Positions 9,792-19,897 of a DNA stretch of 64,000 bases are shown piece after piece (position 1 is the first letter of the stretch; every line of letters begins with the position of its first letter). Below the pieces are notes generated by a model. That model saw only the letters and a program-made list of their open reading frames with translations, searched no databases and had not been told where the DNA came from. Origin of the DNA: Polaribacter septentrionalilitoris (GTDB taxonomy: Bacteria > Bacteroidota > Bacteroidia > Flavobacteriales > Flavobacteriaceae); contig NZ_VRMJ01000042.1 in assembly GCF_009832745.1 (NCBI RefSeq), positions 62,001 through 126,000 on the forward strand, written 5' to 3'. A program made the translations under genes and the position numbers.

Positions 9792-10328
9792 TTATTGATT
9801 TACAAGTGCTTCAAACTCATTTACTTTTTCGTTTAAATCTTCTAAAAGCGTGGTGTTTATAATTTTTCCATCCTTAAAATTATCATAAAAATTAGGAAAA
9901 GAAAAACTTACCAATTCTTTAGCTCCCATTCTAGAAAATCTTGCAATACCAGATTCTAAAACTGATGCTCCTCCTCTAGCACCTGGTGAAGCTGCCATTA
10001 ATAATAATGGTTTATCTCTAAAAACATTCGCTTCAACTCTAGAAGACCAATCGTAAATATTTTTAAAAGCTGCAGCATACGAACTGTTATGTTCTGCTAA
10101 AGATACTATGAATCCATCATATTCATCAAACAGTGCTGAAAACTTTTTAGCATCTTCCGGAAAACCATTTTCTTGTTCTTCATCTTGACTATATATTGGC
10201 ATTGAAAAATCTCTTAAATCAATTACATCAAATGAAGTGTTCTCTAAATTTTCGGCTGCAAAAGTTGCTAATTGTTTGTTGATTGAAGTAGAACTTGTAC
10301 TTCCTGCAAATGCTAATATTTTTTTCAT
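9792..10328 (-). CDS. NADPH-dependent FMN reductase family protein
   Basis: The 178-residue flavodoxin-like protein starts KKILAFAGSTSSTSINKQL, the FMN phosphate-binding GSxxxxSxN loop of the NADPH-dependent FMN/azoreductase (ChrR/YieF-like) family. EHNSSYAAAFKNIYDW and the AASPGARGG loop complete the flavin pocket. Such enzymes reduce quinones, chromate or flavins in the cytoplasm. I place the start at 10328; the in-frame ATG at 10391 would add 21 residues and run through the promoter. This is the first gene of the five-gene redox operon. The promoter -33 box is at 10374-10376, inside a palindromic operator. Confidence 0.87.
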   Translation of the reverse strand: MKKILAFAGSTSSTSINKQLATFAAENLENTSFDVIDLRDFSMPIYSQDEEQENGFPEDAKKFSALFDEYDGFIVSLAEHNSSYAAAFKNIYDWSSRVEANVFRDKPLLLMAASPGARGGASVLESGIARFSRMGAKELVSFSFPNFYDNFKDGKIINTTLLEDLNEKVNEFEALVNQ

Positions 10329-10345
10329 ACTTATTAATTTATAAG

Positions 10346-10376
10346 CAAAGTTACAAAATAAAATTTTATTTACCAA
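10346..10376 (-). promoter_or_regulatory. flavobacterial promoter of the FMN reductase/marR/pirin operon
   Basis: On the minus strand, TTG (10376-10374), a 20-base spacer and TAACTTTG (10353-10346) match the Bacteroidota consensus TTG-N17-23-TAnnTTTG. The start would be near 10340, about 12 bases before the ATG. Confidence 0.7.
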
Positions 10377-10399
10377 GGAAAATAAATCCAAGGAAATAT
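10367..10399. promoter_or_regulatory. tandem MarR operators over the -33 box
   Basis: TATTTACC-AA-GGAAAATA (10367-10384) differs from the perfect site at 9068 by one base in the arms. An overlapping weaker copy, ATAAATCC-AA-GGAAATAT (10382-10399), keeps the TCC-N2-GGA core. The first site covers the -33 box, so a bound regulator would block RNA polymerase. Confidence 0.65.
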
Positions 10400-10539
10400 T
10401 TTAATTTAAATACATAGTTGTATATCAACCTTCAGATTAAAAGTAATTACGGTGTACTTTTTTAAAAATTGAAAAAATTAGAATACGAAAATTAGAAAAA
10501 TAGACTTACTTCATTTAATATAATTGATTTTGCAACCTT

Positions 10540-11130
10540 TTATGACAATAACTTTTTGACTTGTACATATTGCAATAGCATAATTGTTCTTGCATCAATT
10601 ATATCTTTGTTTTCTATCATTTGTAAAGCCTCTAAAAATGAAATCTCTAACACTTCAATTTCTTCATTTTCTGAGGCTAAACCTCCCCCTTTGTCTATTT
10701 TATCGTCATCATTATACTCTGCAACATACAAATGCACTTGTTCTTTCATTAATCCTGGGGATAAAAAAACAGTAGCAACTTTTTTTAATTTTGAAAAGTG
10801 ATACCCAACTTCTTCTTTAGTTTCTCTAATTACTGTGGTTTCAGGTGATTCGTTTTCATCAATAGCTCCTCCAACTACTTCGATTGAAAATCCATTTTTT
10901 ACCCCAGCAACATACATGGGTATTCTAAACTGCTTAGAAAGAATCACTTTTTTTGTAGAGGGATTATACAACAATATTGCAACTCCATCATTTCTGCCAT
11001 AGACTTCATGTGTAAGACGTTCAACTTTTCCATTCTTGAAAATAAAATCAAAACTCACTTGCTCTAATTTTGCCCAAAAGTTGGAAATTACTTTTGATGT
11101 TACATTCTTAATACGGTTTCTCATTCTCAA
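10540..11130 (-). CDS. nudK: Nudix hydrolase, NudK (GDP-mannose pyrophosphatase)-like
   Basis: The 196-residue protein carries a full Nudix box, GAIDENESPETTVIRE followed by TKEEVGY (G-x5-E-x7-RE-x2-EE-x-G). The N-terminal half with SFDFIFKNGK and LSKQFRIP is typical of the YffH/NudK subgroup. NudK cleaves GDP-mannose and other sugar nucleotides to sugar phosphate and NMP in the cytoplasm. The start could be the ATG at 11130 or the one at 11124. The gene is monocistronic on the minus strand. About 80 bases after its stop a weak hairpin (AAAAGTA / TACTTTT, near 10440-10465) may end transcription. The 210 bases between it and the FMN reductase hold the operators described separately. Confidence 0.85.
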   Translation of the reverse strand: MRMRNRIKNVTSKVISNFWAKLEQVSFDFIFKNGKVERLTHEVYGRNDGVAILLYNPSTKKVILSKQFRIPMYVAGVKNGFSIEVVGGAIDENESPETTVIRETKEEVGYHFSKLKKVATVFLSPGLMKEQVHLYVAEYNDDDKIDKGGGLASENEEIEVLEISFLEALQMIENKDIIDARTIMLLQYVQVKKLLS

Positions 11131-11356
11131 ACTGTTTTTATCTAATTGAAAACTATCAGATATGAATCTAAATTTATTTACTTGAATAATTTTATGATTT
11201 CAATTTCGTTAAAAAATATGAATTAAAATAAAATTGATGCTAAATATAAGTAGCATTTAAACTAATTTTGTTCCTAACGGTCTAAAAAATTTAAATGTTA
11301 TCATTTTCTAACCGTTTTCTTATTATTTTTATGGACCATTTTACCCCAAACAATTA

Positions 11357-14300
11357 ATGAAAAATTTACAATCCTTTTTTTTCTTAGTCCTATTATTTTT
11401 TATTGGAATAACAACCATAAATGCACAACTAAGTAAAAAACATTACATACCACCCTTAACATATGCAGGTCAGGGAAACTCTGTTCCACAAGAACAGTTT
11501 TTATACATATCAACCCCTAGTAATCAAGACGTAGCGTATACTATAACACAAGTTGGATCTAGTAATGATATTATTGGAGTTGTCTCGAAAGGTTCACCAC
11601 AAGAAATTCCTTTAGGTTCTGATGAAGGTCAATTATTTGTAAATCCTAACATAACAAGTTCTATTCATACTAATAAAGGATATATAATTGAAGCTACTGG
11701 TGGACAAATTTATGTTTCTGTTAGAGTTATAGCAGGAAATAGTGCTCAAGCTGGTGCTTTAGTAAGTAAGGGTGCTGCTGCTTTAGGTACAGTGTTTAGA
11801 GCAGGAATGTTCACTAATGGAAACCCTCAAACCAATTATCTAAATTTTATTTCGGTAATGGCTACAGAAGATGATACTAAAGTTAATTTTTCTGGTTTAC
11901 CAAATGGCATTGATATTGAAAATTTTAATGGAGAACCTACCATACCTGAAATTACTTTAGATGAAGGAGAAAGTTACATAGTAGCAACTAATGCTGCTAC
12001 GAATTCTGTAAACAGAGACGGATTAATTGGAACACTAATTCAATCTGATAAAAATATTGTTGTAAATACAGGTTCTGCAAACGGAAGTTTTGGAACAGGA
12101 GGTGCAAGAGATTATGGTTTAGACCAAATTGTAGATTTTAGTAAAGTTGGTACAGAATATATTTTTGTTAGAGGAAGTGGAGCTGATGATTGGGAAAATG
12201 TACTAATAGTTGCTCATGAAGATAACACTGAAGTTAAAGTCGCTGGAAATGCCGTAGCTGTAATAAATGAAGGAGAATACTATGTTATTGAAGGTAATTA
12301 TTACTCCAGTGATGACAATATGTATGTAGAAACCTCAAAGTCTGCTTTTGCTTATCAGGGTATTGGTGGTCTTGGTAGTAATGGAAGCCCTAGCGAAGCC
12401 AACCAAGGTATGTTTTTTGTACCTCCTTTAAGTTGTGAAAGCAGAGGAAATGTTGATAATATTGCAGATATCGACAAAATTGGAGGCACTACTTTTAATG
12501 GTGGTGTTACTATAGTAGCTAATAAAAATGCTACCGTTTTAATTAATGGAAATCCTATAAATACATTTAATCCAAATGGCCCTAACAATGTTACTGGAAA
12601 CTCAGATTATGTAACCTACAAGGTAACTGGTTTATCAGGAAATGTAAGTGTAGAAAGTAGCGAAGAATTATACTGTGCTTATTTTAATCAAAATGGAGCA
12701 GCTACATCTGGTAGTTTTTACTCGGGTTTTCTTACAGCTCCTGAAATCAATTTTAACACCTCGGTTGCAGCACTAGGTAGCTGTATTCCAAATGTTACAT
12801 TGCAAGCTGCCAATACAGGATTATTTGATAGTTTTAAATGGGAATATTTCGATGAGAACACATCAAACTGGGTTGAAAGAAGTACAACTGCAACCTATAA
12901 ACCAACAGAATCAGAACCTGGCAGGTATCGTTTAGTAGGTAAAGTAGATTGTAATCCTAATGAAGAATTTATATCAATAGAAATCCCTGTAAGTATTTGT
13001 CCTGATGATTATGATGGAGATTTAATTATAGATAATTTAGACATAGATATAGATAACGATGGTATTCTAAATTGTGATGAATCTTTTGGAAACATAAACA
13101 TTAATTTGTTAGATTTCAACAATGCAATTGTTACTCATCCAGAAGATGCAACTAATGTAATTAATAATAGTTTATTTACTGCATCAGAAACTACAAATTC
13201 TTTTACTGGAGATAGTTCTGGAAACTTTACCTCAACTCTTGTAAATGCTCCTCTAACAGAATCTAGCTATACCTTAAGTTTTAAAGAAAATATAAATATT
13301 ATATTTAAACAATCTGATAACCAAAACCATGTTATCTCAGATGGTGAGTATTTTATTTTAAAAATTAATCCTGCAGGTAAAAACATAACTTTATTAGATC
13401 CTGATGACCAATTATTGGTAAATTCTAGTTTCGATTTAAATCAAGAATTTAAAGCGGGAATAACTCAAATATCTGCCTCAGAAATATGGTTTAAGTATAA
13501 AAATAATATCAATTCAGGCAATAGTACATTTAAATTTGTTGCTAATAAAATTAATGAAATCACTTTTGAACATAAATCAACAGGAATTATATCTAGCTCT
13601 ACATTTAATGGAAATATTCAATTAACTTGTTTTACAAGAGATTCTGATGGAGATGGAATTGAAGACATGTTAGATTTAGACTCTGATAATGATGCTATTC
13701 CAGATTTTTTTGAATCCACCGCTCAAGAGGTTATTCTAACTGGTATGGATTCAAACTCAGATGGTCTAGATGATATTTTTAACACTGTAACTCCAAATCA
13801 AGATACAGATGGAGATGGAGTACCAAATTATTTAGATATCGATTCTGATAATGATGGAATATACGATATTGTAGAAGCTGGTTCTGGAGGGTTTGACGCT
13901 AATAATGATGGTTTTATTGATGGAGCTAGTGCTACCAATGTTGGTCTTAATGGACTGTTTGACAGTTTAGAAACCTCTGTAGATTCTAATATTTTGGATA
14001 CTCCTATTAGAAACTCTGATAGCTCCTCTCTAATTCCTGAAAACAGAGATACTTTATTAGATTTTGCTGATTTAGATGCAGATGGTGATGATTGTTTTGA
14101 TGTTATTGAAGCAGGTTTTACAGGTAATGGTTCTGGAATGCTGGCCCCAAATCCATTAGATATTGAACCTAATGGTAAAGTAAAAAACTCAGATGGTTAC
14201 AAAATACCAAACCCAAATTACATAAATTCTACAGCAATTGTTATTACTAAATTCGAGGACACTACTTTTTGTGAAGAAGATACCAAAGACCTAGAGATAG

Positions 14301-15970
14301 AAACCAATGCAGATCGTTTGCAGTGGCAACTATCTTCGGATAACGGAACTAATTTTACTAATATTTCAGAAAATCAAACGGTAAACGGAACGGTATTTAG
14401 TAATGTAACCTCTAAAAAACTAAGACTCACTAGTACTAATATCAATTTAAATAACTATCAATTTAGGGTTATTTTAGAAAAAGATGACAATATATGTGAA
14501 AAAATAACTCCTTCTATTACACTTACTGTAAATACCAAACCTGTTGTTTTAAATAATGTAGTTCAATTAAATCAGTGTGCAGATAATGCTGCCGAAATAA
14601 CCACTGTTAACCTTACTGAAGCAGAAATTCGTATTTCTGCTGACCCAACATTTACATTTGAATATTATGAAACCTTGGCAAAAGCAGAAGCGGGCGGAAC
14701 AGCGAATCAAGTTACTAATAAAGAAATATACCCTGTGAACAGAACAGCTTCGGCTTGGGTTAGAACAGTTTCTCCAGAAAATTGTTATACAATTTCAAAA
14801 ATAGAAATTACAGCATCATTTGCTGGTAACGTAACTTATAATGGAGTTTTTGAAGAATGTGATGATTTTCTAGATAAAGACGGAAATAATACAGTTAACA
14901 ATTCTGATATTGACGGAATTTCTTTTTTCGATTTTAGTTCAGCAAAACAAGATGTCATAAACACTTTCCCTGCACCAATTCAAGGGAATATAGAAGTATT
15001 TTTTTATGAAACTACAACAGACAGAGATGCCGCAATTAATGCAATTCCAGACATTTCAAATCATAGAAATACAAATTCCCCTTTCAACCAAACCATCTAT
15101 ATCAAAGTAAAAAATAAAAACAATAATGATTGTGAAGGTATTGGAAGTTTTACTTTAAAAACAAGTATTATTCCAGAGTTTGATGTAGAAGGAGAAGCCC
15201 CAAATGATCCAATTGTTATTTGTCCAAAAACGATTCCTTATACTTTAAAAGTTGATAATCCTGATGACACTTACGATTATATTTGGACTGATGATAGTGG
15301 ATCTCAAATTGGAGGAAACTCTGAAACTATACAAATAAGCGATGCTGGTAATTATACAGTTACTGCGTATTCTAGAAACTCAAAAATTTGCTCTCGATCA
15401 AGAACTATTGTTGTAAATAAGTCTGATTTTAATACGTTAAATCAAGATTATGTTACGATTACTGATGATACAGTTGCCAACAATTCTACCTTAAGCGTAA
15501 GAATTGACATCCCAACCAACCCTGCAATCAATGAAGAATTTCAATATGCCTTACAAGATGAAAATGGTTTGTTTTTTCGTAATTTTCAAGACAGTAATGT
15601 TTTTAACGGAATTGAAGGGGGTATCTATAAATTAATTGTAGAAAACAAAAATGGTTGTGGAACTTCAGAATTATTGATTTCTGTAATTCAGTTCCCTAAA
15701 TTCTTTACCCCTAATGGAGATGGAAATAATGATACTTGGACTATAAAAGGAGCAAATAAAACCTTTTATCCTACTAGTAGTATCAGCATTTTTAATCGAT
15801 TTGGAAAACTAATCTCTAAAGTTGATATTGATGGTCAAGGTTGGAATGGCACCTATAATGGTAAAACTTTACCTTCTGATGATTACTGGTATAGTATAGA
15901 GCTAATTCCTGCTGATAACACAAAACCTCCAATAATCAAAAAAGGTCATTTCTCTCTTCTAAGAAAATAG
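11357..15970 (+). CDS. giant surface protein: IgGFc-binding-like region, thrombospondin type 3 repeats, T9SS type B sorting domain
   Basis: This 1537-residue protein has a signal peptide (residues 1-23). Residues about 120-430 resemble the IgGFc-binding N-terminal domain found in many secreted Bacteroidota proteins. Calcium-binding DxDxDG repeats of the thrombospondin type 3 kind follow near residues 548-575, 760-785, 815-860 and 905-920 (for example DTDGDGVPNYLDIDSDNDG). Ig-like beta segments come next. The last 90 residues start FFTPNGDGNNDTWTIKGAN and form the gliding-motility-associated (CHU_C) type B sorting domain recognised by the type IX secretion system. The protein is thus exported and attached to the cell surface, probably as an adhesin; the ligand is unknown. 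A TAATTTTG -7-like box is at 11263-11270. The gene stands alone. Confidence 0.87.
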   Translation: MKNLQSFFFLVLLFFIGITTINAQLSKKHYIPPLTYAGQGNSVPQEQFLYISTPSNQDVAYTITQVGSSNDIIGVVSKGSPQEIPLGSDEGQLFVNPNITSSIHTNKGYIIEATGGQIYVSVRVIAGNSAQAGALVSKGAAALGTVFRAGMFTNGNPQTNYLNFISVMATEDDTKVNFSGLPNGIDIENFNGEPTIPEITLDEGESYIVATNAATNSVNRDGLIGTLIQSDKNIVVNTGSANGSFGTGGARDYGLDQIVDFSKVGTEYIFVRGSGADDWENVLIVAHEDNTEVKVAGNAVAVINEGEYYVIEGNYYSSDDNMYVETSKSAFAYQGIGGLGSNGSPSEANQGMFFVPPLSCESRGNVDNIADIDKIGGTTFNGGVTIVANKNATVLINGNPINTFNPNGPNNVTGNSDYVTYKVTGLSGNVSVESSEELYCAYFNQNGAATSGSFYSGFLTAPEINFNTSVAALGSCIPNVTLQAANTGLFDSFKWEYFDENTSNWVERSTTATYKPTESEPGRYRLVGKVDCNPNEEFISIEIPVSICPDDYDGDLIIDNLDIDIDNDGILNCDESFGNININLLDFNNAIVTHPEDATNVINNSLFTASETTNSFTGDSSGNFTSTLVNAPLTESSYTLSFKENINIIFKQSDNQNHVISDGEYFILKINPAGKNITLLDPDDQLLVNSSFDLNQEFKAGITQISASEIWFKYKNNINSGNSTFKFVANKINEITFEHKSTGIISSSTFNGNIQLTCFTRDSDGDGIEDMLDLDSDNDAIPDFFESTAQEVILTGMDSNSDGLDDIFNTVTPNQDTDGDGVPNYLDIDSDNDGIYDIVEAGSGGFDANNDGFIDGASATNVGLNGLFDSLETSVDSNILDTPIRNSDSSSLIPENRDTLLDFADLDADGDDCFDVIEAGFTGNGSGMLAPNPLDIEPNGKVKNSDGYKIPNPNYINSTAIVITKFEDTTFCEEDTKDLEIETNADRLQWQLSSDNGTNFTNISENQTVNGTVFSNVTSKKLRLTSTNINLNNYQFRVILEKDDNICEKITPSITLTVNTKPVVLNNVVQLNQCADNAAEITTVNLTEAEIRISADPTFTFEYYETLAKAEAGGTANQVTNKEIYPVNRTASAWVRTVSPENCYTISKIEITASFAGNVTYNGVFEECDDFLDKDGNNTVNNSDIDGISFFDFSSAKQDVINTFPAPIQGNIEVFFYETTTDRDAAINAIPDISNHRNTNSPFNQTIYIKVKNKNNNDCEGIGSFTLKTSIIPEFDVEGEAPNDPIVICPKTIPYTLKVDNPDDTYDYIWTDDSGSQIGGNSETIQISDAGNYTVTAYSRNSKICSRSRTIVVNKSDFNTLNQDYVTITDDTVANNSTLSVRIDIPTNPAINEEFQYALQDENGLFFRNFQDSNVFNGIEGGIYKLIVENKNGCGTSELLISVIQFPKFFTPNGDGNNDTWTIKGANKTFYPTSSISIFNRFGKLISKVDIDGQGWNGTYNGKTLPSDDYWYSIELIPADNTKPPIIKKGHFSLLRK

Positions 15971-16057
15971 AAAACATCTTTTTTAGGATGAAGATTTTAT
16001 GATTTCTTTCAGAAGAATATTTCTTAATTTAGCGTAAAATAAGAAATCATTTTTTCT

Positions 16058-17701
16058 ATGGATATCAACTTCAATAAAAACGAAGATTACAATAAGTTAT
16101 TAGTTTCAGATTTAAGAAAACGTTTTGCAAAAGTAAAATTAGGTGGTGGTCAAAAAAGAATTGACAAACACCACGAAAAAGGAAAACTTACCGCAAGAGA
16201 ACGAATTGATTATTTATTAGACGACAAATCTAAATCCATAGAAATTGGGGCTTTTGCTGGCGAAGATATGTATACTGAACACGGAGGCTGTCCTTCTGGT
16301 GGCGTTGTTGTAAAAATTGGTTACATCAAAGGCAAACAGTGTATTGTTGTTGCTAATGATGCTACTGTTAAAGCTGGAGCTTGGTTTCCAATTACTGGAA
16401 AAAAAAATTTACGCGCTCAAGAAATATCCATAGAAAATAAATTACCCATCATTTACTTAGTAGATTCTGCAGGTGTGTATTTACCAATGCAGGACGAAAT
16501 TTTTCCAGATAAAGAACACTTTGGACGTATTTTTAGAAATAATGCTGTAATGAGTAGTATGGGAATCACTCAAATATCTGCAGTAATGGGCAGTTGTGTT
16601 GCTGGTGGTGCATATTTACCTATTATGAGTGATGAAGCGCTAATTGTAGATAAAACTGCAAGTATTTTTTTAGCAGGAAGTTATTTGGTAAAAGCAGCAA
16701 TTGGAGAGTCTATTGATAATGAAACTTTAGGAGGTGCAACCACACATTGTGAAATTTCTGGTGTCACAGATTACAAGGCAAAAGACGATAAAGATGCTTT
16801 AGATAAAATTAAATTTATTGTTGATAAAATTGGTGATTATGATAAAGCTGGTTTTAGTAAAACTGAGTCATTTCCGCCAAAAGAAGATGAAGGCGATATT
16901 TTCGGAATTCTTCCTAAAGAAAGAAATGCACAGTATGATATGTTAGAAATCATAAAGCGTTTGGTTGATAACTCTGAATTTGAACAATATAAAGAAGGTT
17001 ATGGGCAAACCATTTTAACTGGGTATGCCAGAATTGATGGTTGGGCAGTTGGTATTGTTGCCAATCAACGTAAATTAGTAAAAACAACTTCGTCTAAAAC
17101 CAAACCCACAGAAATGCAGTTTGGTGGCGTTATTTATAATGACTCTGCTGATAAAGCTACACGTTTTATTGCCAACTGTAATCAAAAGAAAATACCACTA
17201 GTTTTTTTACAAGATGTTACTGGTTTTATGGTGGGTAGTAAATCAGAACATGGAGGAATCATAAAAGATGGAGCTAAAATGGTGAATGCAGTGAGTAATT
17301 CTGTTGTTCCTAAATTTACTATCGTTATTGGAAATTCTTATGGTGCAGGTAATTATGCAATGTGCGGAAAAGCCTATGATCCAAGATTAATTGTTGCGTG
17401 GCCAAGTGCAGAATTAGCGGTAATGAGCGGAAATTCTGCTGCAAAAGTTTTATTACAAATTGAAACCGCTTCATTGAAAAAGAAAGGAGAAGAAATCACT
17501 CCTGAAAAAGAAGCTGAGTTATTTGACAAAATAAAATCGCGTTATGACAAGCAAATTTCTCCTTATTATGCTGCAGCAAGAATTTGGACAGATGCAGTTA
17601 TCAATCCATTAGATACTAGAACTTGGGTTTCAATGGGTATTGAGGCTGCAAATCATGCTCCCATTGAAAAGAAATTTAATTTAGGAGTTTTACAAGTTTA
17701 G
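16058..17701 (+). CDS. acyl-CoA carboxylase beta (carboxyltransferase) subunit, methylcrotonoyl-CoA carboxylase-like
   Basis: The 547-residue protein has the two crotonase-like halves of biotin-dependent carboxyltransferases. GKLTARERIDYLLD near residue 45 opens the N-half. LPMQDEIFPDKEHFGRIFRN and MGSCVAGGAYLPIMSDE are the features of the methylcrotonoyl/geranoyl subgroup. The C-half has FLQDVTGFMVG and GNSYGAGNYAMCGKAYDPR. It would transfer CO2 from carboxybiotin to an acyl-CoA, most likely in leucine catabolism, but propionyl-CoA or another acyl-CoA is not excluded. No alpha (biotin carboxylase) subunit is encoded beside it in this window, so its partner must lie elsewhere. It is followed by pta after a 101-base gap. 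Confidence 0.85.
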   Translation: MDINFNKNEDYNKLLVSDLRKRFAKVKLGGGQKRIDKHHEKGKLTARERIDYLLDDKSKSIEIGAFAGEDMYTEHGGCPSGGVVVKIGYIKGKQCIVVANDATVKAGAWFPITGKKNLRAQEISIENKLPIIYLVDSAGVYLPMQDEIFPDKEHFGRIFRNNAVMSSMGITQISAVMGSCVAGGAYLPIMSDEALIVDKTASIFLAGSYLVKAAIGESIDNETLGGATTHCEISGVTDYKAKDDKDALDKIKFIVDKIGDYDKAGFSKTESFPPKEDEGDIFGILPKERNAQYDMLEIIKRLVDNSEFEQYKEGYGQTILTGYARIDGWAVGIVANQRKLVKTTSSKTKPTEMQFGGVIYNDSADKATRFIANCNQKKIPLVFLQDVTGFMVGSKSEHGGIIKDGAKMVNAVSNSVVPKFTIVIGNSYGAGNYAMCGKAYDPRLIVAWPSAELAVMSGNSAAKVLLQIETASLKKKGEEITPEKEAELFDKIKSRYDKQISPYYAAARIWTDAVINPLDTRTWVSMGIEAANHAPIEKKFNLGVLQV

Positions 17702-17763
17702 AAATATTATAATATTTTTTTATTAAAATGACTAATATCACTTTTAGTCATTTCTTTATACTT

Positions 17764-17771
17764 TATTTTTG
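17764..17771 (+). promoter_or_regulatory. -7 box of the pta-ackA promoter (candidate)
   Basis: TATTTTTG matches TAnnTTTG and lies 31 bases before the pta start codon. No clear TTG -33 box is present at the expected spacing. Confidence 0.4.
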
Positions 17772-17802
17772 TAGCAAAAGCAATCAACACAATAAAATAA
17801 AA

Positions 17803-19896
17803 ATGAGTAAAGCAATCTATGTAACAACCATAGAGTCTAATAGTGGAAAATCTTTAGTTTCTTTGGGTCTATTAAGAATGATGTTAACCAGATCTTCTAA
17901 AGTTGGGTATTTCAGACCCATCATCAATAAAGATAAAAATGATGCGTTCGACAATCATACCAATACCGCTATTGATTTTTTTAATTTAGATACCAATCAC
18001 GATGAGTGTTATGCATATCATCAATTTGAAGTAGTAGAATTATTAAGTGAAGGTAAAGAAGACGAAATCATTCATACTATCATTAAAAAATATAAAGAAC
18101 TAGAAAAAAAGTTTGACTATGTTTTGGTAGAAGGAACTGATTTTTCAGGAGAAGGCGGCTTTACAGAAGTTGATGTAAACCTAATGATTGCTAAAAACTT
18201 AGGAATTCCTGTGCTAATTGTAGGTGCTGGAAATGGAAAAAAGAAAAAGGAATTTATCAATACAATGCAAATCACTTACAATGAATTTATTCAAAAAGAA
18301 GTGGATGTTGTTGGAGTTATTGCTAATAAAATAGAAGTAGATGAAGTAGGTTTTATAAAACAAGAATTGAATAAGGTTATTCCAGCTTCAGTTTCTATTG
18401 ATATTATTCCTAATGTTAATTTTCTAGCATATCCAACTGTAAAAGAAGTGGTAGAAGCTTTAGACGGAAAAATTCTTTTTGGAGATCAATTTTTAGACAA
18501 TGCCATTGGTAGCTATAGTATTGGTGCTATGCAATTGCGTAATTATTTAACAAGGATTAGAGAAAATGCTCTTGTAGTAACGCCTGGAGACAGAGCAGAT
18601 ATCATATTAGGTGCTTTACAAGCAAATGCTTCTAGCAATTACCCAAAAATTTCTGGTATTATTTTAACAGGTAGTTTATTACCAGAAGAATCTATAATAA
18701 AATTAATAGAGGGAGTACAATCTACAATTCCGATTATTTCTGTTCAAGGCGGTACTTTTGGTATTTCTAATAAAATTGGTGCAGTAAAACCTAAAATTTA
18801 CGCATCTAATAATCGTAAAATTTTATTAGCCTTAGACACATTTGATAATTATGTAAATGTAGAACGTCTAACCAATATTCTTTCCTCTTTTCATTCAGAG
18901 CGATTAACTCCTAGCATGTTTCAATATAGTTTATTGCAAAAAGCTAAAACAAATCGAAAGCATATTGTCTTACCAGAGGGAGAAGATGAAAGAATCATGA
19001 AAGCTGCAGCTCGTTTACAATTATTAAATATTGTAGACTTAACTCTTTTAGGTGATAAAAACCGAATTCAGCAAAAGGCAGATCAATTAGGGTTACAAAT
19101 AGATTTAGATAAAACAAATATTTTAAACCCAGAAGAATCTATTCATAATGAGGAGTTTGCTAAAACACTTTACAATGCTAGAAAGCATAAAGGAATGACA
19201 GAAGCAACTGCTAACGATTTAACCAGAGATGTTTCTTATTATGGAACTTTAATGATTTTAAATGGTTTGGCAGATGGTATGGTTTCTGGTGCAGTACACA
19301 CTACTATGCATACCATTAAACCTTCATTGCAAATCATTAAAACCAAACCTGGAGTTTCTGTTGTATCTTCTGTATTTTTTATGTGTTTATCAGATAGAGT
19401 TTCTGTAATGGGAGACTGTGCTGTAAACCCAAACCCAAATGCAGAACAATTGGCTGAAATTGCACTTTCTTCCGCTGCTTCTGCTGCTGCTTTTGGGATA
19501 GAACCTAAAGTTGCAATGTTATCCTATTCATCAGGTAGTTCTGGTAAAGGAGAAGAAGTTGAAAAAGTACGTAAAGCTACAGAGATTGCTAAAGCTAAAA
19601 ATCCTGATTTAAAAATTGAAGGTCCTATACAGTATGATGCTGCAGTAGACATGTCTGTTGCAAAAACAAAAATGCCTGATTCTCTTGTAGCAGGACAAGC
19701 ATCTGTATTGATTTTCCCTGACTTAAACACAGGTAACAATACTTACAAAGCCATTCAAAGAGAAACAGGAGCATTAGCTATTGGCCCAATGCTACAAGGA
19801 TTAAACAAACCTGTAAACGATTTAAGTAGAGGATGTACTGTAGAAGACATTTTTAATACAGTTTTATTAACAGCTATTCAAGCAAACCAAGAATAA
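17803..19896 (+). CDS. pta: phosphate acetyltransferase
   Basis: This 697-residue enzyme interconverts acetyl-CoA and acetyl phosphate. It is the long form. The N-terminal AAA/dethiobiotin-synthetase-like part begins AIYVTTIESNSGKSLVSLGL. A DRTGG domain occupies about 215-325. The catalytic PTA domain from about residue 370 includes IVLPEGEDERIMKAAARL and DAAVDMSVAKTKMP. I use the ATG at 17803; the frame opens at 17728 but the extra 25 residues have no counterpart and include the promoter -7 box. The stop is one base before the ackA ATG, so the two are an operon for acetate overflow and ATP formation. Confidence 0.94.
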   Translation: MSKAIYVTTIESNSGKSLVSLGLLRMMLTRSSKVGYFRPIINKDKNDAFDNHTNTAIDFFNLDTNHDECYAYHQFEVVELLSEGKEDEIIHTIIKKYKELEKKFDYVLVEGTDFSGEGGFTEVDVNLMIAKNLGIPVLIVGAGNGKKKKEFINTMQITYNEFIQKEVDVVGVIANKIEVDEVGFIKQELNKVIPASVSIDIIPNVNFLAYPTVKEVVEALDGKILFGDQFLDNAIGSYSIGAMQLRNYLTRIRENALVVTPGDRADIILGALQANASSNYPKISGIILTGSLLPEESIIKLIEGVQSTIPIISVQGGTFGISNKIGAVKPKIYASNNRKILLALDTFDNYVNVERLTNILSSFHSERLTPSMFQYSLLQKAKTNRKHIVLPEGEDERIMKAAARLQLLNIVDLTLLGDKNRIQQKADQLGLQIDLDKTNILNPEESIHNEEFAKTLYNARKHKGMTEATANDLTRDVSYYGTLMILNGLADGMVSGAVHTTMHTIKPSLQIIKTKPGVSVVSSVFFMCLSDRVSVMGDCAVNPNPNAEQLAEIALSSAASAAAFGIEPKVAMLSYSSGSSGKGEEVEKVRKATEIAKAKNPDLKIEGPIQYDAAVDMSVAKTKMPDSLVAGQASVLIFPDLNTGNNTYKAIQRETGALAIGPMLQGLNKPVNDLSRGCTVEDIFNTVLLTAIQANQE

Positions 19897-19897
19897 C

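Noticed and set aside
13000..14120. Tandem DNA repeat in the giant surface protein gene
   Set aside because: The repeated DxDxDG protein motifs are calcium-binding thrombospondin-type repeats; the DNA copies are diverged and irregular.
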